From the NCBI RefSeq assembly GCF_009760405.1, contig NZ_WRPP01000010.1, positions 186,001 to 250,000 of the forward strand: a DNA stretch of 64,000 bases. The letters are read 5' to 3'. Numbering within the stretch: the stretch's first letter is position 1; each line of letters begins with the position of its first letter. Origin of the DNA: Nocardia terrae (GTDB taxonomy: Bacteria; Actinomycetota; Actinomycetes; Mycobacteriales; Mycobacteriaceae). A program made the position numbers and the translations under genes. Positions 57,200-64,000 of the stretch are shown here, piece by piece. Below the pieces are notes generated by a model. It was not told the DNA's origin. It searched no databases and saw only the letters and a program-made list of their open reading frames with translations.

Positions 57200-58135
57200 A
57201 TGAGCAGCGCGCCACCGGTCAAGATTCTGTGCGTCACCGGGTGGTGCCGCAACGGCAGCACCATCCTGGGCAACATCCTCAATGAGATTCCGGGTGTATT
57301 CCACGTCGGTGAACTGCACTTCCTGTGGAAGAACGCCGCCGGGCGCGGCGTGAACGAGCTGTGCGGCTGCGGGCACAAGCTCGTCGACTGCCCGTTCTGG
57401 TCCACCGTCCTTCCGGTCGGCAGGCCGGAGGGAACGACGCTGGAAGACCACGCGGACACTGTGATTCGGCGACAGCTCGGCCATTTCCGCACCCGCCACA
57501 CGTGGCAGGTGCTCGGGCGCGGCTTGCGCAACGAGCCGATGCGCGCGCATGCGGAGCTGCTGGCCCAGGTCTACCGCACTATTGCCGAACGCAGCGAGGC
57601 GCGGGTGATCGTCGACACCTCGAAGATGCCGGGGGAGGCGGCGCTGCTGTCCCACCTCGACGGAGTCGACCCGTACTACCTGCACCTGGTGCGCGATCCC
57701 CGGGCCGTCGCCCAATCCTGGAGCAAGCCCAAGGAATACGTGTACGCCATGTCGGCGGCCAAGAGCACCGGTTACTGGACCGGCTTCAACCTCGCATCGC
57801 ACGCGATCGGCCGCCGGTACCCGCGGCGGTCGCTGTTCCTGCGATACGAGGACTTCATCGCCGATCCGGCCGGGACCGTCGACGCGGTGCTGCGACTGTG
57901 CGAGATCGATCCGGCGGCCAACCCGATGTCCGGCCGCACCATCGAGCTGCACGCCAATCACACGGTCACCGGGAACCCGGACCGTTTCAACACCGGCGTC
58001 ACCGTCATCCGCCCGACCGACGACTCGTGGCGCGGCGCGCTGCCGAACTCGGCGAAAGCGACCGCGACGGCACTGTCGTGGCCGCTGGCGCTCCGGTACG
58101 GGTATCTGACCCCGCATCGACATGGGAGGGGTTGA
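57200..58135 (+). CDS. PAPS-dependent sulfotransferase
   Basis: 311 aa. The 5'-phosphosulfate loop is VTGWCRNGSTILGNIL (~13-28), and the 3'-phosphate motif is LHLVRDPRAVAQSW (~161-174). NELCGCGHKLVDCPFW carries the Cys pattern seen in related bacterial sulfotransferases, and RRSLFLRYEDFIADP follows. It transfers sulfate from PAPS to a hydroxyl or amine of a small molecule or glycan. RBS GGGGAGG before ATG 57200. The cluster encodes no PAPS synthesis, so it depends on host PAPS. A sulfated end product is predicted. Confidence 0.88.
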   Translation: MSSAPPVKILCVTGWCRNGSTILGNILNEIPGVFHVGELHFLWKNAAGRGVNELCGCGHKLVDCPFWSTVLPVGRPEGTTLEDHADTVIRRQLGHFRTRHTWQVLGRGLRNEPMRAHAELLAQVYRTIAERSEARVIVDTSKMPGEAALLSHLDGVDPYYLHLVRDPRAVAQSWSKPKEYVYAMSAAKSTGYWTGFNLASHAIGRRYPRRSLFLRYEDFIADPAGTVDAVLRLCEIDPAANPMSGRTIELHANHTVTGNPDRFNTGVTVIRPTDDSWRGALPNSAKATATALSWPLALRYGYLTPHRHGRG

Positions 58136-58141
58136 GCGACA

Positions 58142-58963
58142 GTGGATCTGGGACTCGCCGACAAGGTCGCGCTGGTAGCGGGCGGCTCGAGCGGCATCGG
58201 GCTGGCGATCGCGCAGGAACTGGCCGCCGAGGGCGCACACGTCGCCATCGGAGCGCGTGACCCGGGACGCCTGGCCGCCGCCGAACGCGCGATCAAAGCG
58301 GTGGCACGCGCGCGAGTTCATGCCAGCCGCGTGGACATCACCGACCCGGCGGCGACACAACACTGGGTCGACGAGGTCGCCGCGGAGTTCGGCGGGCTCC
58401 ACATCGTGGGCGTCAGCGGTGGCACACCGCCCACCGGGAACGCGACGGCCTTCGAGGCGAGCGCGTACCGGCAGGCCATCGACACGGTGCTCATGCCCGC
58501 GGTCCAGCTGACATTGGCGGCCCTGCCGCATCTGCGGCAGGCGCGGTGGGGCCGAATCCTTCTCGTGGCCTCGGAGACCGCGGTGGTCCCCATCAGCGGG
58601 CTGGCCCTGTCCGGAGTGAGCCGGGCGGCGATCGTGCGATTCGCGCAGGCCCTCGCCGCGGACGTCGGACGCGACGGCGTGACCGTCAATGTGCTCGCGC
58701 CGAGCGCGACCCGCACGCCGCTGCTGGAACGGGTCCTGGCGCAGGGCTCCGCGGCCGGAATCGAGGCGGAGTTGGCCGCCGTGGGCCGCAAGACCGCGGT
58801 CGGCCGCGTCGCGCGGCCCGACGAAATCGCCGCCATGGCAGCGTTTTTGGCCAGTGAGAGGGCGGGCTACCTCACCGGCACCGTCCAGTTGATCGACGGC
58901 GGCTCGAGCGTGCTCGGCGCGTCCTCATCGCATTACACCGTTTCCCAGGAGGGGACATGCTGA
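58142..58963 (+). CDS. Atypical short-chain dehydrogenase/reductase (no catalytic Tyr-Lys)
   Basis: 273 aa from GTG 58142 (GGGAGGGG upstream). The Rossmann segment is intact: LVAGGSSGIGLAIAQELAAEG. The active-site strand is present as LLVASETAVVPISG. Where Y-x-x-x-K is expected the sequence reads LALSGVSRAAI, so Tyr and Lys are replaced by Leu and Arg. This matches a divergent SDR group with a 'G-T-P-P' loop (SGGTPPTGNATAFE), whose catalysis is unclear. An 18-residue tail (VLGASSSHYTVSQEGTC) extends past the normal end. Its stop overlaps the shell-gene start by 7 nt. Confidence 0.85.
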   Translation: MDLGLADKVALVAGGSSGIGLAIAQELAAEGAHVAIGARDPGRLAAAERAIKAVARARVHASRVDITDPAATQHWVDEVAAEFGGLHIVGVSGGTPPTGNATAFEASAYRQAIDTVLMPAVQLTLAALPHLRQARWGRILLVASETAVVPISGLALSGVSRAAIVRFAQALAADVGRDGVTVNVLAPSATRTPLLERVLAQGSAAGIEAELAAVGRKTAVGRVARPDEIAAMAAFLASERAGYLTGTVQLIDGGSSVLGASSSHYTVSQEGTC

Positions 58964-59832
58964 AGGCAGATTCGATCAAATCGACGCTGGCGCAGGTCGT
59001 CGCGGACCGCAAGCACGAGCTGTCGCCGGGCCGGCAGTTCGTCGAGGCCTGCGAGCAATACGGGCTGGACGCGGCGGTCGAATACGACGTCACGATCACC
59101 GATTCGCTGACCAGTTCGCGGCGCAAGCCGCGCAATCCGGCCCGCAACATGCTCAAGACGATCGACCTCTCGCGCGATCCACGCCAGTTCTACTGGCACG
59201 AGAGCGCTCCCGCGCCGGACGACACCCCGATCGAGGGCGCGGAAATCCGGCGCGAGCTGGCCAGCAGATTCCACAAGTCGCCGATTCCGGAGCTGCTCAC
59301 CACCACCGCGTGGGTACAGGTCCCACCGGATCTGTGGACCGACCCCGACACCTTCGAGAACTTCCTCAACTACCGGCTGATCGTGCGCCTGTGCACCGCC
59401 GAGAACCACACCATCATCAGCGGTCCGGGCGGGCTGCTGAACATGCCCGAGATCGCGCGGATGCCCGAGCCGGGGCCCTTCGCCTCCACAATCCTGCGCG
59501 CCTGCAACGAGATCGAGCAGATGGGCGGCACCGCCGACGGCATGATCATCAACCCGGTCGACTACTACCGGGCCATGGGCAGCGGGCGGCTGATGGACGA
59601 CCTCGAGCAGAACGGTGTGTTCATCGTCCGCACCAGGCTGGTCGAACCGGGGAGCGCCATCGTCGGCGACTTCGGCCACGGCGCACAGCTTTTCGACGCC
59701 GGACGCTCGGTGATCCGATTCGCCGAGCCGCCCGCGGGCACCTTCACCGAGCCGGGGATCGCGTTGAAGGCCGAGATCTACGAGCGGGTCGTGGTCAATC
59801 TGCCGACGAACTTCTTCGTCGTCAGCATCTAG
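58957..59832 (+). CDS. HK97-fold encapsulin-like shell protein
   Basis: 291 aa with excellent RBS AGGAGGGG. The C-terminal ~160 residues follow the HK97 capsid plan. After HTIISGPGGLLNMPEIARMP comes helix FASTILRACNEIEQMGGTADGMIINPVDYYRAMGSGRL. Then FIVRTRLVEPGSAIVGDFGHGAQLFDAGRSVIRFAEP is followed by ALKAEIYERVVVNLPTNFFVV. These correspond to the capsid 'NPxDY', 'VGDFxxGAxLxDxG' and final 'aE.R....P..F' blocks. Size fits a T=1-type encapsulin. There is no protease, portal, terminase or tail gene near it. It probably self-assembles into a compartment for one or more operon enzymes. It fits the natural-product-associated (Family 3) encapsulins predicted by genome mining, as I recall them. Confidence 0.8.
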   Translation: MLKADSIKSTLAQVVADRKHELSPGRQFVEACEQYGLDAAVEYDVTITDSLTSSRRKPRNPARNMLKTIDLSRDPRQFYWHESAPAPDDTPIEGAEIRRELASRFHKSPIPELLTTTAWVQVPPDLWTDPDTFENFLNYRLIVRLCTAENHTIISGPGGLLNMPEIARMPEPGPFASTILRACNEIEQMGGTADGMIINPVDYYRAMGSGRLMDDLEQNGVFIVRTRLVEPGSAIVGDFGHGAQLFDAGRSVIRFAEPPAGTFTEPGIALKAEIYERVVVNLPTNFFVVSI

Positions 59833-59841
59833 GCCGCGGTC

Positions 59842-61122
59842 ATGACACCCGAGCAGGGAACTCTCGAGGACCCGGATGTGGTGGTCATCGGCGGGGGAGT
59901 CGTCGGCCTGTTCTGTGCGCAGCAGTTGCGGCGACGCGGGGCCGGGGTCACGGTGCTCGAGCGTGGTGCGCTGGGCGGGTCACAATCGTGCTCGTCCGGC
60001 AATACGGGATTCGTCGGCACGCACGGTGCCGCACCCCTGGCCGCACCCGACATGCTCGCACTCGCCGAACCGGGTGCGACGGATCCGGACTCGCCCTGGT
60101 ACATCGAGCCGCGCGAGGACGCCGGATTAGCCCGCTGGCTGGGGCATTTCCGGCAGGCTTGCTCGGCCGAGGCCGCGGCGCACGGATTCCGGGTGCTGAT
60201 CGGGATGAAGCGGCGCGGCCTCGCGATCCTGCGCGAGCTGTGTGCCGCGGAGGACATGGCGGCGCTGTTGGAGTCACCGGGCATCGTGTTGGCCTTCAAG
60301 ACTGCGACAGGCTTCGACGAGGCCGCTCGGAGCGTGGCACGCACCGTGGCCGGTGGTGTGCCGTTGCGGGTCCTCGGGCCCGGTGAGCTCGACGAGCTCG
60401 CGCCGAAGACGACCTTCGACATTCACGGCGCGCTGTACAACCCTGAGGGTGCTTACCTGCACGTCCCGGAATTCCTGCTCGAATTCGGCCGGGTTCTGCG
60501 CGAGGCGGGCGTAGAGATCCGCGAGCACACCGACGTCACCGATTTCGAGATTCGGGATCGGAATATCGTGCGGCTCAGCACTACTCGCGGAGAGCTACGC
60601 CCCGGCGCTGTGGTCATCGCGGCGGGCGCGTGGAGTACCGAGTGCGCCCGCATGGCGGGAACGGATCTGGTGCTGCAACCGATCCAGGGCCACAGCCTCA
60701 CCATGGGCTTGCCGCCGAGCGCACCCGGCCTACCGGTGTTGCTGAGCGAGGCCAAGGTCGCGATGGTTCCGCTCGGCGACCGGCTCCGGATCGGCGGTCA
60801 GCTCGCGCTGACCGGGATGAACCGGGAGGTCTCCGAACACCGGCTCGAGGCATTGCGGCGCGCCGTCCACGAGTTCCTGCCCGAGCTCGAGGAGACGCCG
60901 ATCCTGGAGCGCTGGAGCGGATTACGGCCTTGTACTCCGGACAGCCTGCCGCTGATCGGTCCCGCCGGCGACCTCCGCAACCTCCTCGTCGCCGCCGGAC
61001 ACGGCCATATCGGCATGGGCCTCGCACCCGCCGGTGGTGAGCTCATCGCACAACTCCTGGCGGGCGAGCAGCCATTTACCGACCCGATCCCGTTGCGGCC
61101 GAATCGGTTTCGGATCGCCTAG
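59842..61122 (+). CDS. DadA-like FAD-dependent amine/amino-acid oxidoreductase
   Basis: 426 aa DAO-fold flavoprotein. FAD-binding VVVIGGGVVGLFCAQQLRRRGAGVTVLERG (~13-42) includes SSGNTGFVG, which in DadA contacts FAD. VVIAAGAWSTECARMAG and the C-terminal WSGLRPCTPDSLPLIGP and AAGHGHIGMGLAPAGGELIAQLL are classical. It oxidises an amino acid or amine to the imine with transfer of electrons to an acceptor. It lies 9 nt after the shell gene, with a weak own RBS. In the pathway it may prepare the keto group for the aminotransferase or deaminate an intermediate (inference). Confidence 0.88.
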   Translation: MTPEQGTLEDPDVVVIGGGVVGLFCAQQLRRRGAGVTVLERGALGGSQSCSSGNTGFVGTHGAAPLAAPDMLALAEPGATDPDSPWYIEPREDAGLARWLGHFRQACSAEAAAHGFRVLIGMKRRGLAILRELCAAEDMAALLESPGIVLAFKTATGFDEAARSVARTVAGGVPLRVLGPGELDELAPKTTFDIHGALYNPEGAYLHVPEFLLEFGRVLREAGVEIREHTDVTDFEIRDRNIVRLSTTRGELRPGAVVIAAGAWSTECARMAGTDLVLQPIQGHSLTMGLPPSAPGLPVLLSEAKVAMVPLGDRLRIGGQLALTGMNREVSEHRLEALRRAVHEFLPELEETPILERWSGLRPCTPDSLPLIGPAGDLRNLLVAAGHGHIGMGLAPAGGELIAQLLAGEQPFTDPIPLRPNRFRIA

Positions 61123-61138
61123 CTCAGCCGGTGAGGAT

Positions 61139-61852
61139 ATGGACAGAACAGACGTGCGGATCGGTGTCCTGTGCCTCGACACAGCGTTCACCAAACTTCC
61201 CGGCCACATCCGCAATCCAGCCACCTTCGACTTTCCGGTCGTCTATCAAGTCGTCACCGGCGCGACCCCGCGCCGCGTGGTGAGCGAGGCGGATCCCACC
61301 CTGCTCGACCCGTTCATCGACGCGGCCCGCAAACTCGAAGCCGAAGGCGTGCAAGCGATCACCGCCGCCTGCGGCTTCCTGGTCCTGTTCCAACAGCGGC
61401 TCGCCGACGCCGTCCATGTCCCGCTCTACAGCTCGAGCCTCATCCAATTGCCCATGGTCCACCGCATGCTGGCCACCGACCGCACCGTCGGCCTACTCGT
61501 CGCCGACGCCCAAGCCCTCACCCGACGCCACCTGGAAGCCATTGGCGGCGAGTCGATCCCGATCCGCGTCACCGGAATGTCCCGATACCCGGAATTCCGC
61601 GAGGTAATCCTCGAAGGCCGCCGCAACAACCTCGACGCCGACCGCCTCGGCGCGGAGGTCCTCGACGCAGCCTCCCAACTCGCCACCGACAACCCCGGCC
61701 TGGGCGCACTCGTCATCGAATGCACCGACCTCGTACCCTACGGCCACGCCATCCAGCAACTGCTGGACATCCCGGTATTCGACATCGTGACCCTCACCAA
61801 CATGGTCCACCAAACCCTGTCCCACATGCCTTTCCGCATCAGCGATCGCTGA
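61139..61852 (+). CDS. Asp/Glu racemase-family enzyme
   Basis: 237 aa. Both catalytic cysteines of the aspartate/glutamate/hydantoin racemase superfamily are present: C78 in ITAACGFLVLF and C195 in LVIECTDLVPY. The start VRIGVLCLDTAFTKLPGHIRNPATFDFPV is characteristic of a subgroup with unknown substrate. Depending on the member, these enzymes racemise amino acids or decarboxylate malonates. GAGG precedes ATG 61139. It is the last clear gene of the seven-gene operon. It could set stereochemistry of the amino-acid precursor. Confidence 0.85.
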   Translation: MDRTDVRIGVLCLDTAFTKLPGHIRNPATFDFPVVYQVVTGATPRRVVSEADPTLLDPFIDAARKLEAEGVQAITAACGFLVLFQQRLADAVHVPLYSSSLIQLPMVHRMLATDRTVGLLVADAQALTRRHLEAIGGESIPIRVTGMSRYPEFREVILEGRRNNLDADRLGAEVLDAASQLATDNPGLGALVIECTDLVPYGHAIQQLLDIPVFDIVTLTNMVHQTLSHMPFRISDR

Positions 61853-61909
61853 AGGCAGTGGCGATCGCCACTATTACGCCATGTAGTAGATCCATGGCAT
61901 CATGGGCAG

Positions 61910-62122
61910 ATGTCAACCGCTACGCACGCCGCCGCCGGGCAACCGATCGACGACACCTATCAGGACGCGCAAATCTCCGCGATCCATGTGCACTGGTGCG
62001 ACGCGGAATCCGGATACATCGCGCGATCCGACCAGCATCCCGGAATAACGAACACGGATCGCTGGTCCTCGCTCGCAGCCATGAACGGTCTGCTCGACAT
62101 CATCCGAGAACGAATCGAATGA
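61910..62122 (+). CDS. Small hypothetical protein (weakly HicB-like)
   Basis: 70 aa. AIHVHWCDAESGYIARSDQHPG followed by LAAMNGLLDIIRERI has the spacing of a HicB-like antitoxin strand-strand-helix unit, but the conserved G-C/D turn is poor and no HicA is adjacent. GGGCAG is a modest RBS. It may belong to the end of the shell-protein operon (57 nt gap) or be independent. Confidence 0.5.
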   Translation: MSTATHAAAGQPIDDTYQDAQISAIHVHWCDAESGYIARSDQHPGITNTDRWSSLAAMNGLLDIIRERIE

Positions 62123-62129
62123 ATCGCGG

Positions 62130-62149
62130 CCCCGCCCAATTCCGCGGGG
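62130..62149. terminator. GC-rich hairpin after the small gene
   Basis: CCCCGC (62130-62135) and GCGGGG (62144-62149) form a 6-bp stem with an 8-nt loop just after the 61910-62122 gene. No T-tract. A candidate end of the shell-protein operon transcript. Confidence 0.4.
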
Positions 62150-62163
62150 GGATATGACACACG

Positions 62164-62210
62164 CGAGTTGATTCGGTTGCCAGGTGGCGACTGATCCGAG
62201 AGTCAACTCG
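62164..62210. terminator. Inverted repeat between convergent genes
   Basis: CGAGTTGA (62164-62171) and TCAACTCG (62203-62210) are perfect 8-bp arms 31 nt apart. The right arm includes the stop of the minus-strand propeller gene. Probably a 3'-end structure; long loop, no T-tract. Confidence 0.35.
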
Positions 62211-63360
62211 TGAAGACGAGCGGACTCCAACCGCGACCACCATCGCGGGTGACCAGTATCTGTCGGGCGTGCGGTGGACCGTTGGGGTCGGGATCCATCA
62301 GGACGAAACCCTCAGTGGCCGAGACGAACTCGACGCCTTCGAACTCGGCGCTCGGCGGCCCTGTGTAGGCGGTCGTCCACTGCGCCCCGCCGTCGGCCGT
62401 GATCAGCAACTGGTTCTTGTCGGTGGCCGCGAGCAGTCCGGGTGTGGCGGTGAGGGAAGGATAGAAGTCCCGGTCGCGCGGCCACCCGGCGTTGGACGCG
62501 ACGAAGGTCGCGCCCCCGTCCGCCGAGGTCATCGCCTGCGGCAGGCGCTGTCCGACGTGATAGGGGCCGGGACCCCCGCATTCCACGAGCAGCAGTCGGT
62601 TCGCGGGGGACAGGCTCGCCTCGAGCGGACCGGCGGCACCGCAGGGCTGGGCGGTGGACACCCAGGTTCCGTCGACCAGTCGGGCGGTGGCAACCACGGA
62701 GTTCTTGCCGTACACCATCAGCCAGCCGTAGGGGCCGGACAGGTCGATGGCCGGATACCCGTGCAACTCTCGTCTGTCCTCGGCCGTGAGTCCGCTGAGA
62801 TCGAGGTCCACCCGCACGTCGGTCCAGTCACTCTGCCGGTCGACATCGCTCGACAAGATGTGCAGGCCATCGGATCGGAGGTCGGCCACCTGAATCCGGC
62901 CCGCCGCCACCGCCATCGACGACTGCGGACCGACACCGGGGATCGTTTGCTCGGACCAGGTCATGCCACCGTCATGCGTCGCCCACAACGTGTCCCCCGA
63001 GTGGGTGAAAGCCGTTCGCGCATCGACGAGAGTCATTCCGTAGGTAACGAATTCAGAAGGGGCCGCAGGTAGGTTCCGCCAGGTCCGGCCACCGTCATGG
63101 GTGCACTTGATCCGGATGGGCAGGTTGTAACCGCAGTCGGCTCGTCCGACCGCCCAGCCCTCCTCCGGGGACGAGAACTTCACATAGTCGGGTTCGAAGC
63201 ATGGACCCGCCGCCGCCGCAGCCGCGGGCGTCGACGGCAGCCCGCTCGCGTCACCCGGTGAGTGCCTCACGGACCCACCACGCACCAACACGATCCCGGT
63301 CAGCACCATGCCGACGACCGCCATCCCGATCACCGCGATCAGCCTGCGTCTCAACGCCAT
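62203..63360 (-). CDS. Anchored/secreted beta-propeller (sialidase-like, YCF48 type)
   Basis: 385 aa from ATG 63360 (MALRRRLIAVIG). One N-terminal membrane helix or signal (IAVIGMAVVGMVLTGIVLV) and a linker rich in Ser/Pro/Ala precede ~7 blades with repeated Asp-box-like T-x-D-G-G-x-x-W turns (THDGGRTWRNLP, THDGGMTWSEQ, SADGGATFVAS, TADGGAQWTTA, TRDGGRGWSP). Such Asp-box propellers occur in sialidases and photosystem-assembly factors. The sialidase catalytic Arg triad is not recognisable, so a binding role is more likely. Confidence 0.75.
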   Translation of the reverse strand: MALRRRLIAVIGMAVVGMVLTGIVLVRGGSVRHSPGDASGLPSTPAAAAAAGPCFEPDYVKFSSPEEGWAVGRADCGYNLPIRIKCTHDGGRTWRNLPAAPSEFVTYGMTLVDARTAFTHSGDTLWATHDGGMTWSEQTIPGVGPQSSMAVAAGRIQVADLRSDGLHILSSDVDRQSDWTDVRVDLDLSGLTAEDRRELHGYPAIDLSGPYGWLMVYGKNSVVATARLVDGTWVSTAQPCGAAGPLEASLSPANRLLLVECGGPGPYHVGQRLPQAMTSADGGATFVASNAGWPRDRDFYPSLTATPGLLAATDKNQLLITADGGAQWTTAYTGPPSAEFEGVEFVSATEGFVLMDPDPNGPPHARQILVTRDGGRGWSPLVFTS

Positions 63361-63685
63361 CCCCTCCCTCGGACCGCAACCCGGCCCCACAACGACGACT
63401 CTTCATTCCACAGCCACCGACGCCGACGAAGTCGTCGATGGTGTATCGAGGATGGATTCGAGATCCGGCCGACTCGGTGTTAACACGCCTGGACAACTCG
63501 AGGCCATAAGGCGCAGAGCAGGAATCGCGGACCCGAAACGGACGCCTTCGATCGGCGAGAACAGCTGTTTGTCGAGTTGCGGCGCCGGTCGTGGCTGCCT
63601 TGGAAACACCCGCATCGGGGATATCCTTGCGTCGACCGGTTTGTCACTTTGTCGAAGGTTGGCAGCAGAGAGGGTCTGGGAGGCC
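63361..63685. other. Intergenic region
   Basis: 325 bp between the divergent propeller and regulator genes. I see no gene, repeat or clear hairpin in it. The right end carries the GGGAGG RBS of the regulator (63678-63683). Promoters for both genes must lie here but no strong -35/-10 pair stands out. Confidence 0.4.
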
Positions 63686-64000
63686 GTGACCGACGCGCGG
63701 ACACGAGCGGCGTTGACGGAATTGCGTACTGCGGCTCACCGTTGCGTGGACACCCTCGAGGTGACGAGCCCCGAGCCCGGCGATGTGACCGCCGTCGGGG
63801 CCGCTGATTTCCTGACGCGAGCGCACCTGCACGTCGACCTATTGTTTGCGCTGCTCATCGACGGCACTGATCCGGCCGACACCGCGCTGGCCCCGATCGT
63901 CGAGGCCGCGCGCGCCTCGGTCGGCCACGGCCGCACCCTCGAGGAAGTCCTCGATATCCGCCTGGGCGCAATCGAACATATCTGGCGTCAGTTGCTCGCC
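63686..64000 (+). CDS. Probable PucR-type regulator (partial, runs off right edge)
   Basis: 105 residues from GTG 63686 (GGGAGG RBS), open to the window end. All-helical: RTRAALTELRTAAHRCVDTLE, FLTRAHLHVDLLFALLIDG, APIVEAARASVGHGRTLEEVLDIRLGAIEHIW. The 'arG-x-t-l-e-e-v-l-x-x-r-l-g-a' pattern is that of the N-terminal helical domain preceding the GGDEF-like and HTH domains of PucR/CdaR-family activators. Only the N-terminus is visible, so the assignment is tentative. Confidence 0.6.
   Translation, partial: MTDARTRAALTELRTAAHRCVDTLEVTSPEPGDVTAVGAADFLTRAHLHVDLLFALLIDGTDPADTALAPIVEAARASVGHGRTLEEVLDIRLGAIEHIWRQLLA

Noticed and set aside
58957..59832. Reading the HK97-fold gene as a prophage capsid
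   Set aside because: No portal, terminase, head protease, tail, integrase or attachment site is visible, and the gene is coupled to metabolic enzymes on both sides.
1..64000. CRISPR arrays, tRNA and rRNA genes
   Set aside because: No regularly spaced direct repeats, no cloverleaf with CCA-type acceptor and no rRNA-like segment was noticed on either strand.

Overview
The window is GC-rich throughout, with strong G/C bias at third codon positions, many GTG starts and several promoters that place the -10 box only 6-8 nt before the start codon (leaderless mRNAs). Gene content points to a mycolate-type actinomycete (order Mycobacteriales), most likely Nocardia or a close relative. Supporting content includes an aldehyde dehydrogenase/DUF779 pair as in mycobacteria, F420-type LLM oxidoreductases, an antigen-85-like secreted esterase, a GT87 mannosyltransferase-type membrane protein and a DUF222/HNH (13E12-type) protein. 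The genus is an inference. No rRNA, tRNA, CRISPR array or complete insertion sequence was seen.

Layout. 1-8.5 kb: aldehyde dehydrogenase, DUF779 and a GAF regulator, an LLM oxidoreductase, a SnoaL-like protein, a FAD monooxygenase divergent from a TetR gene, and a FetAB-type ABC exporter. 8.5-10.8 kb: a two-gene terpenoid cluster (class I terpene cyclase and polyprenyl diphosphate synthase). 10.8-14.7 kb: two MFS transporters and a methyltransferase, with a strong bidirectional terminator. 14.7-24.7 kb: an amidotransferase, a DUF222/HNH gene and an IclR-controlled catabolic operon (class V aminotransferase, ACS-type transporter, FAD/Fe-S 2-hydroxyacid dehydrogenase, FAH-family hydrolase). Two copies of an undescribed intergenic repeat lie in inverted orientation in this stretch. 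24.7-31.9 kb: secreted esterase, SnoaL/DUF3237 pair with a leaderless promoter, GT87, a quinone-oxidoreductase-like gene divergent from an AraC gene, and padC divergent from a MarR gene. 31.9-36.6 kb: a coupled haloalkane dehalogenase, Tat sulfatase and beta-propeller operon with a divergent TetR gene. 36.7-39.4 kb: two tandem QueG/RdhA-like Fe-S proteins plus a cupin. 39.4-45.4 kb: lectin-LysM protein, TetR, phosphotransferase, LLM oxidoreductase, an MraY and an alpha/beta hydrolase with a leader peptide. 45.4-47.3 kb is a patch of gene decay (nonsense-interrupted LURP-one gene, phosphotransferase without catalytic residues, SnoaL gene with internal deletion). 47.3-54.4 kb: assorted small or housekeeping-like genes.

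54.7-61.9 kb is the most interesting region. Seven tightly packed plus-strand genes form one apparent operon: DegT-type aminotransferase, MFS exporter, sulfotransferase, atypical SDR, a 291-aa protein with the C-terminal pattern of HK97-fold capsid proteins (an encapsulin-like shell protein), a DadA-like FAD oxidase and an Asp/Glu-racemase-family enzyme. No portal, terminase, protease or tail gene is nearby. The best reading is a nanocompartment built into a small-molecule pathway: the enzymes make a modified, probably sulfated amino compound, the shell may house one or more of them, and the MFS protein exports the product. The window ends with a secreted propeller protein and the start of a probable PucR-type regulator.
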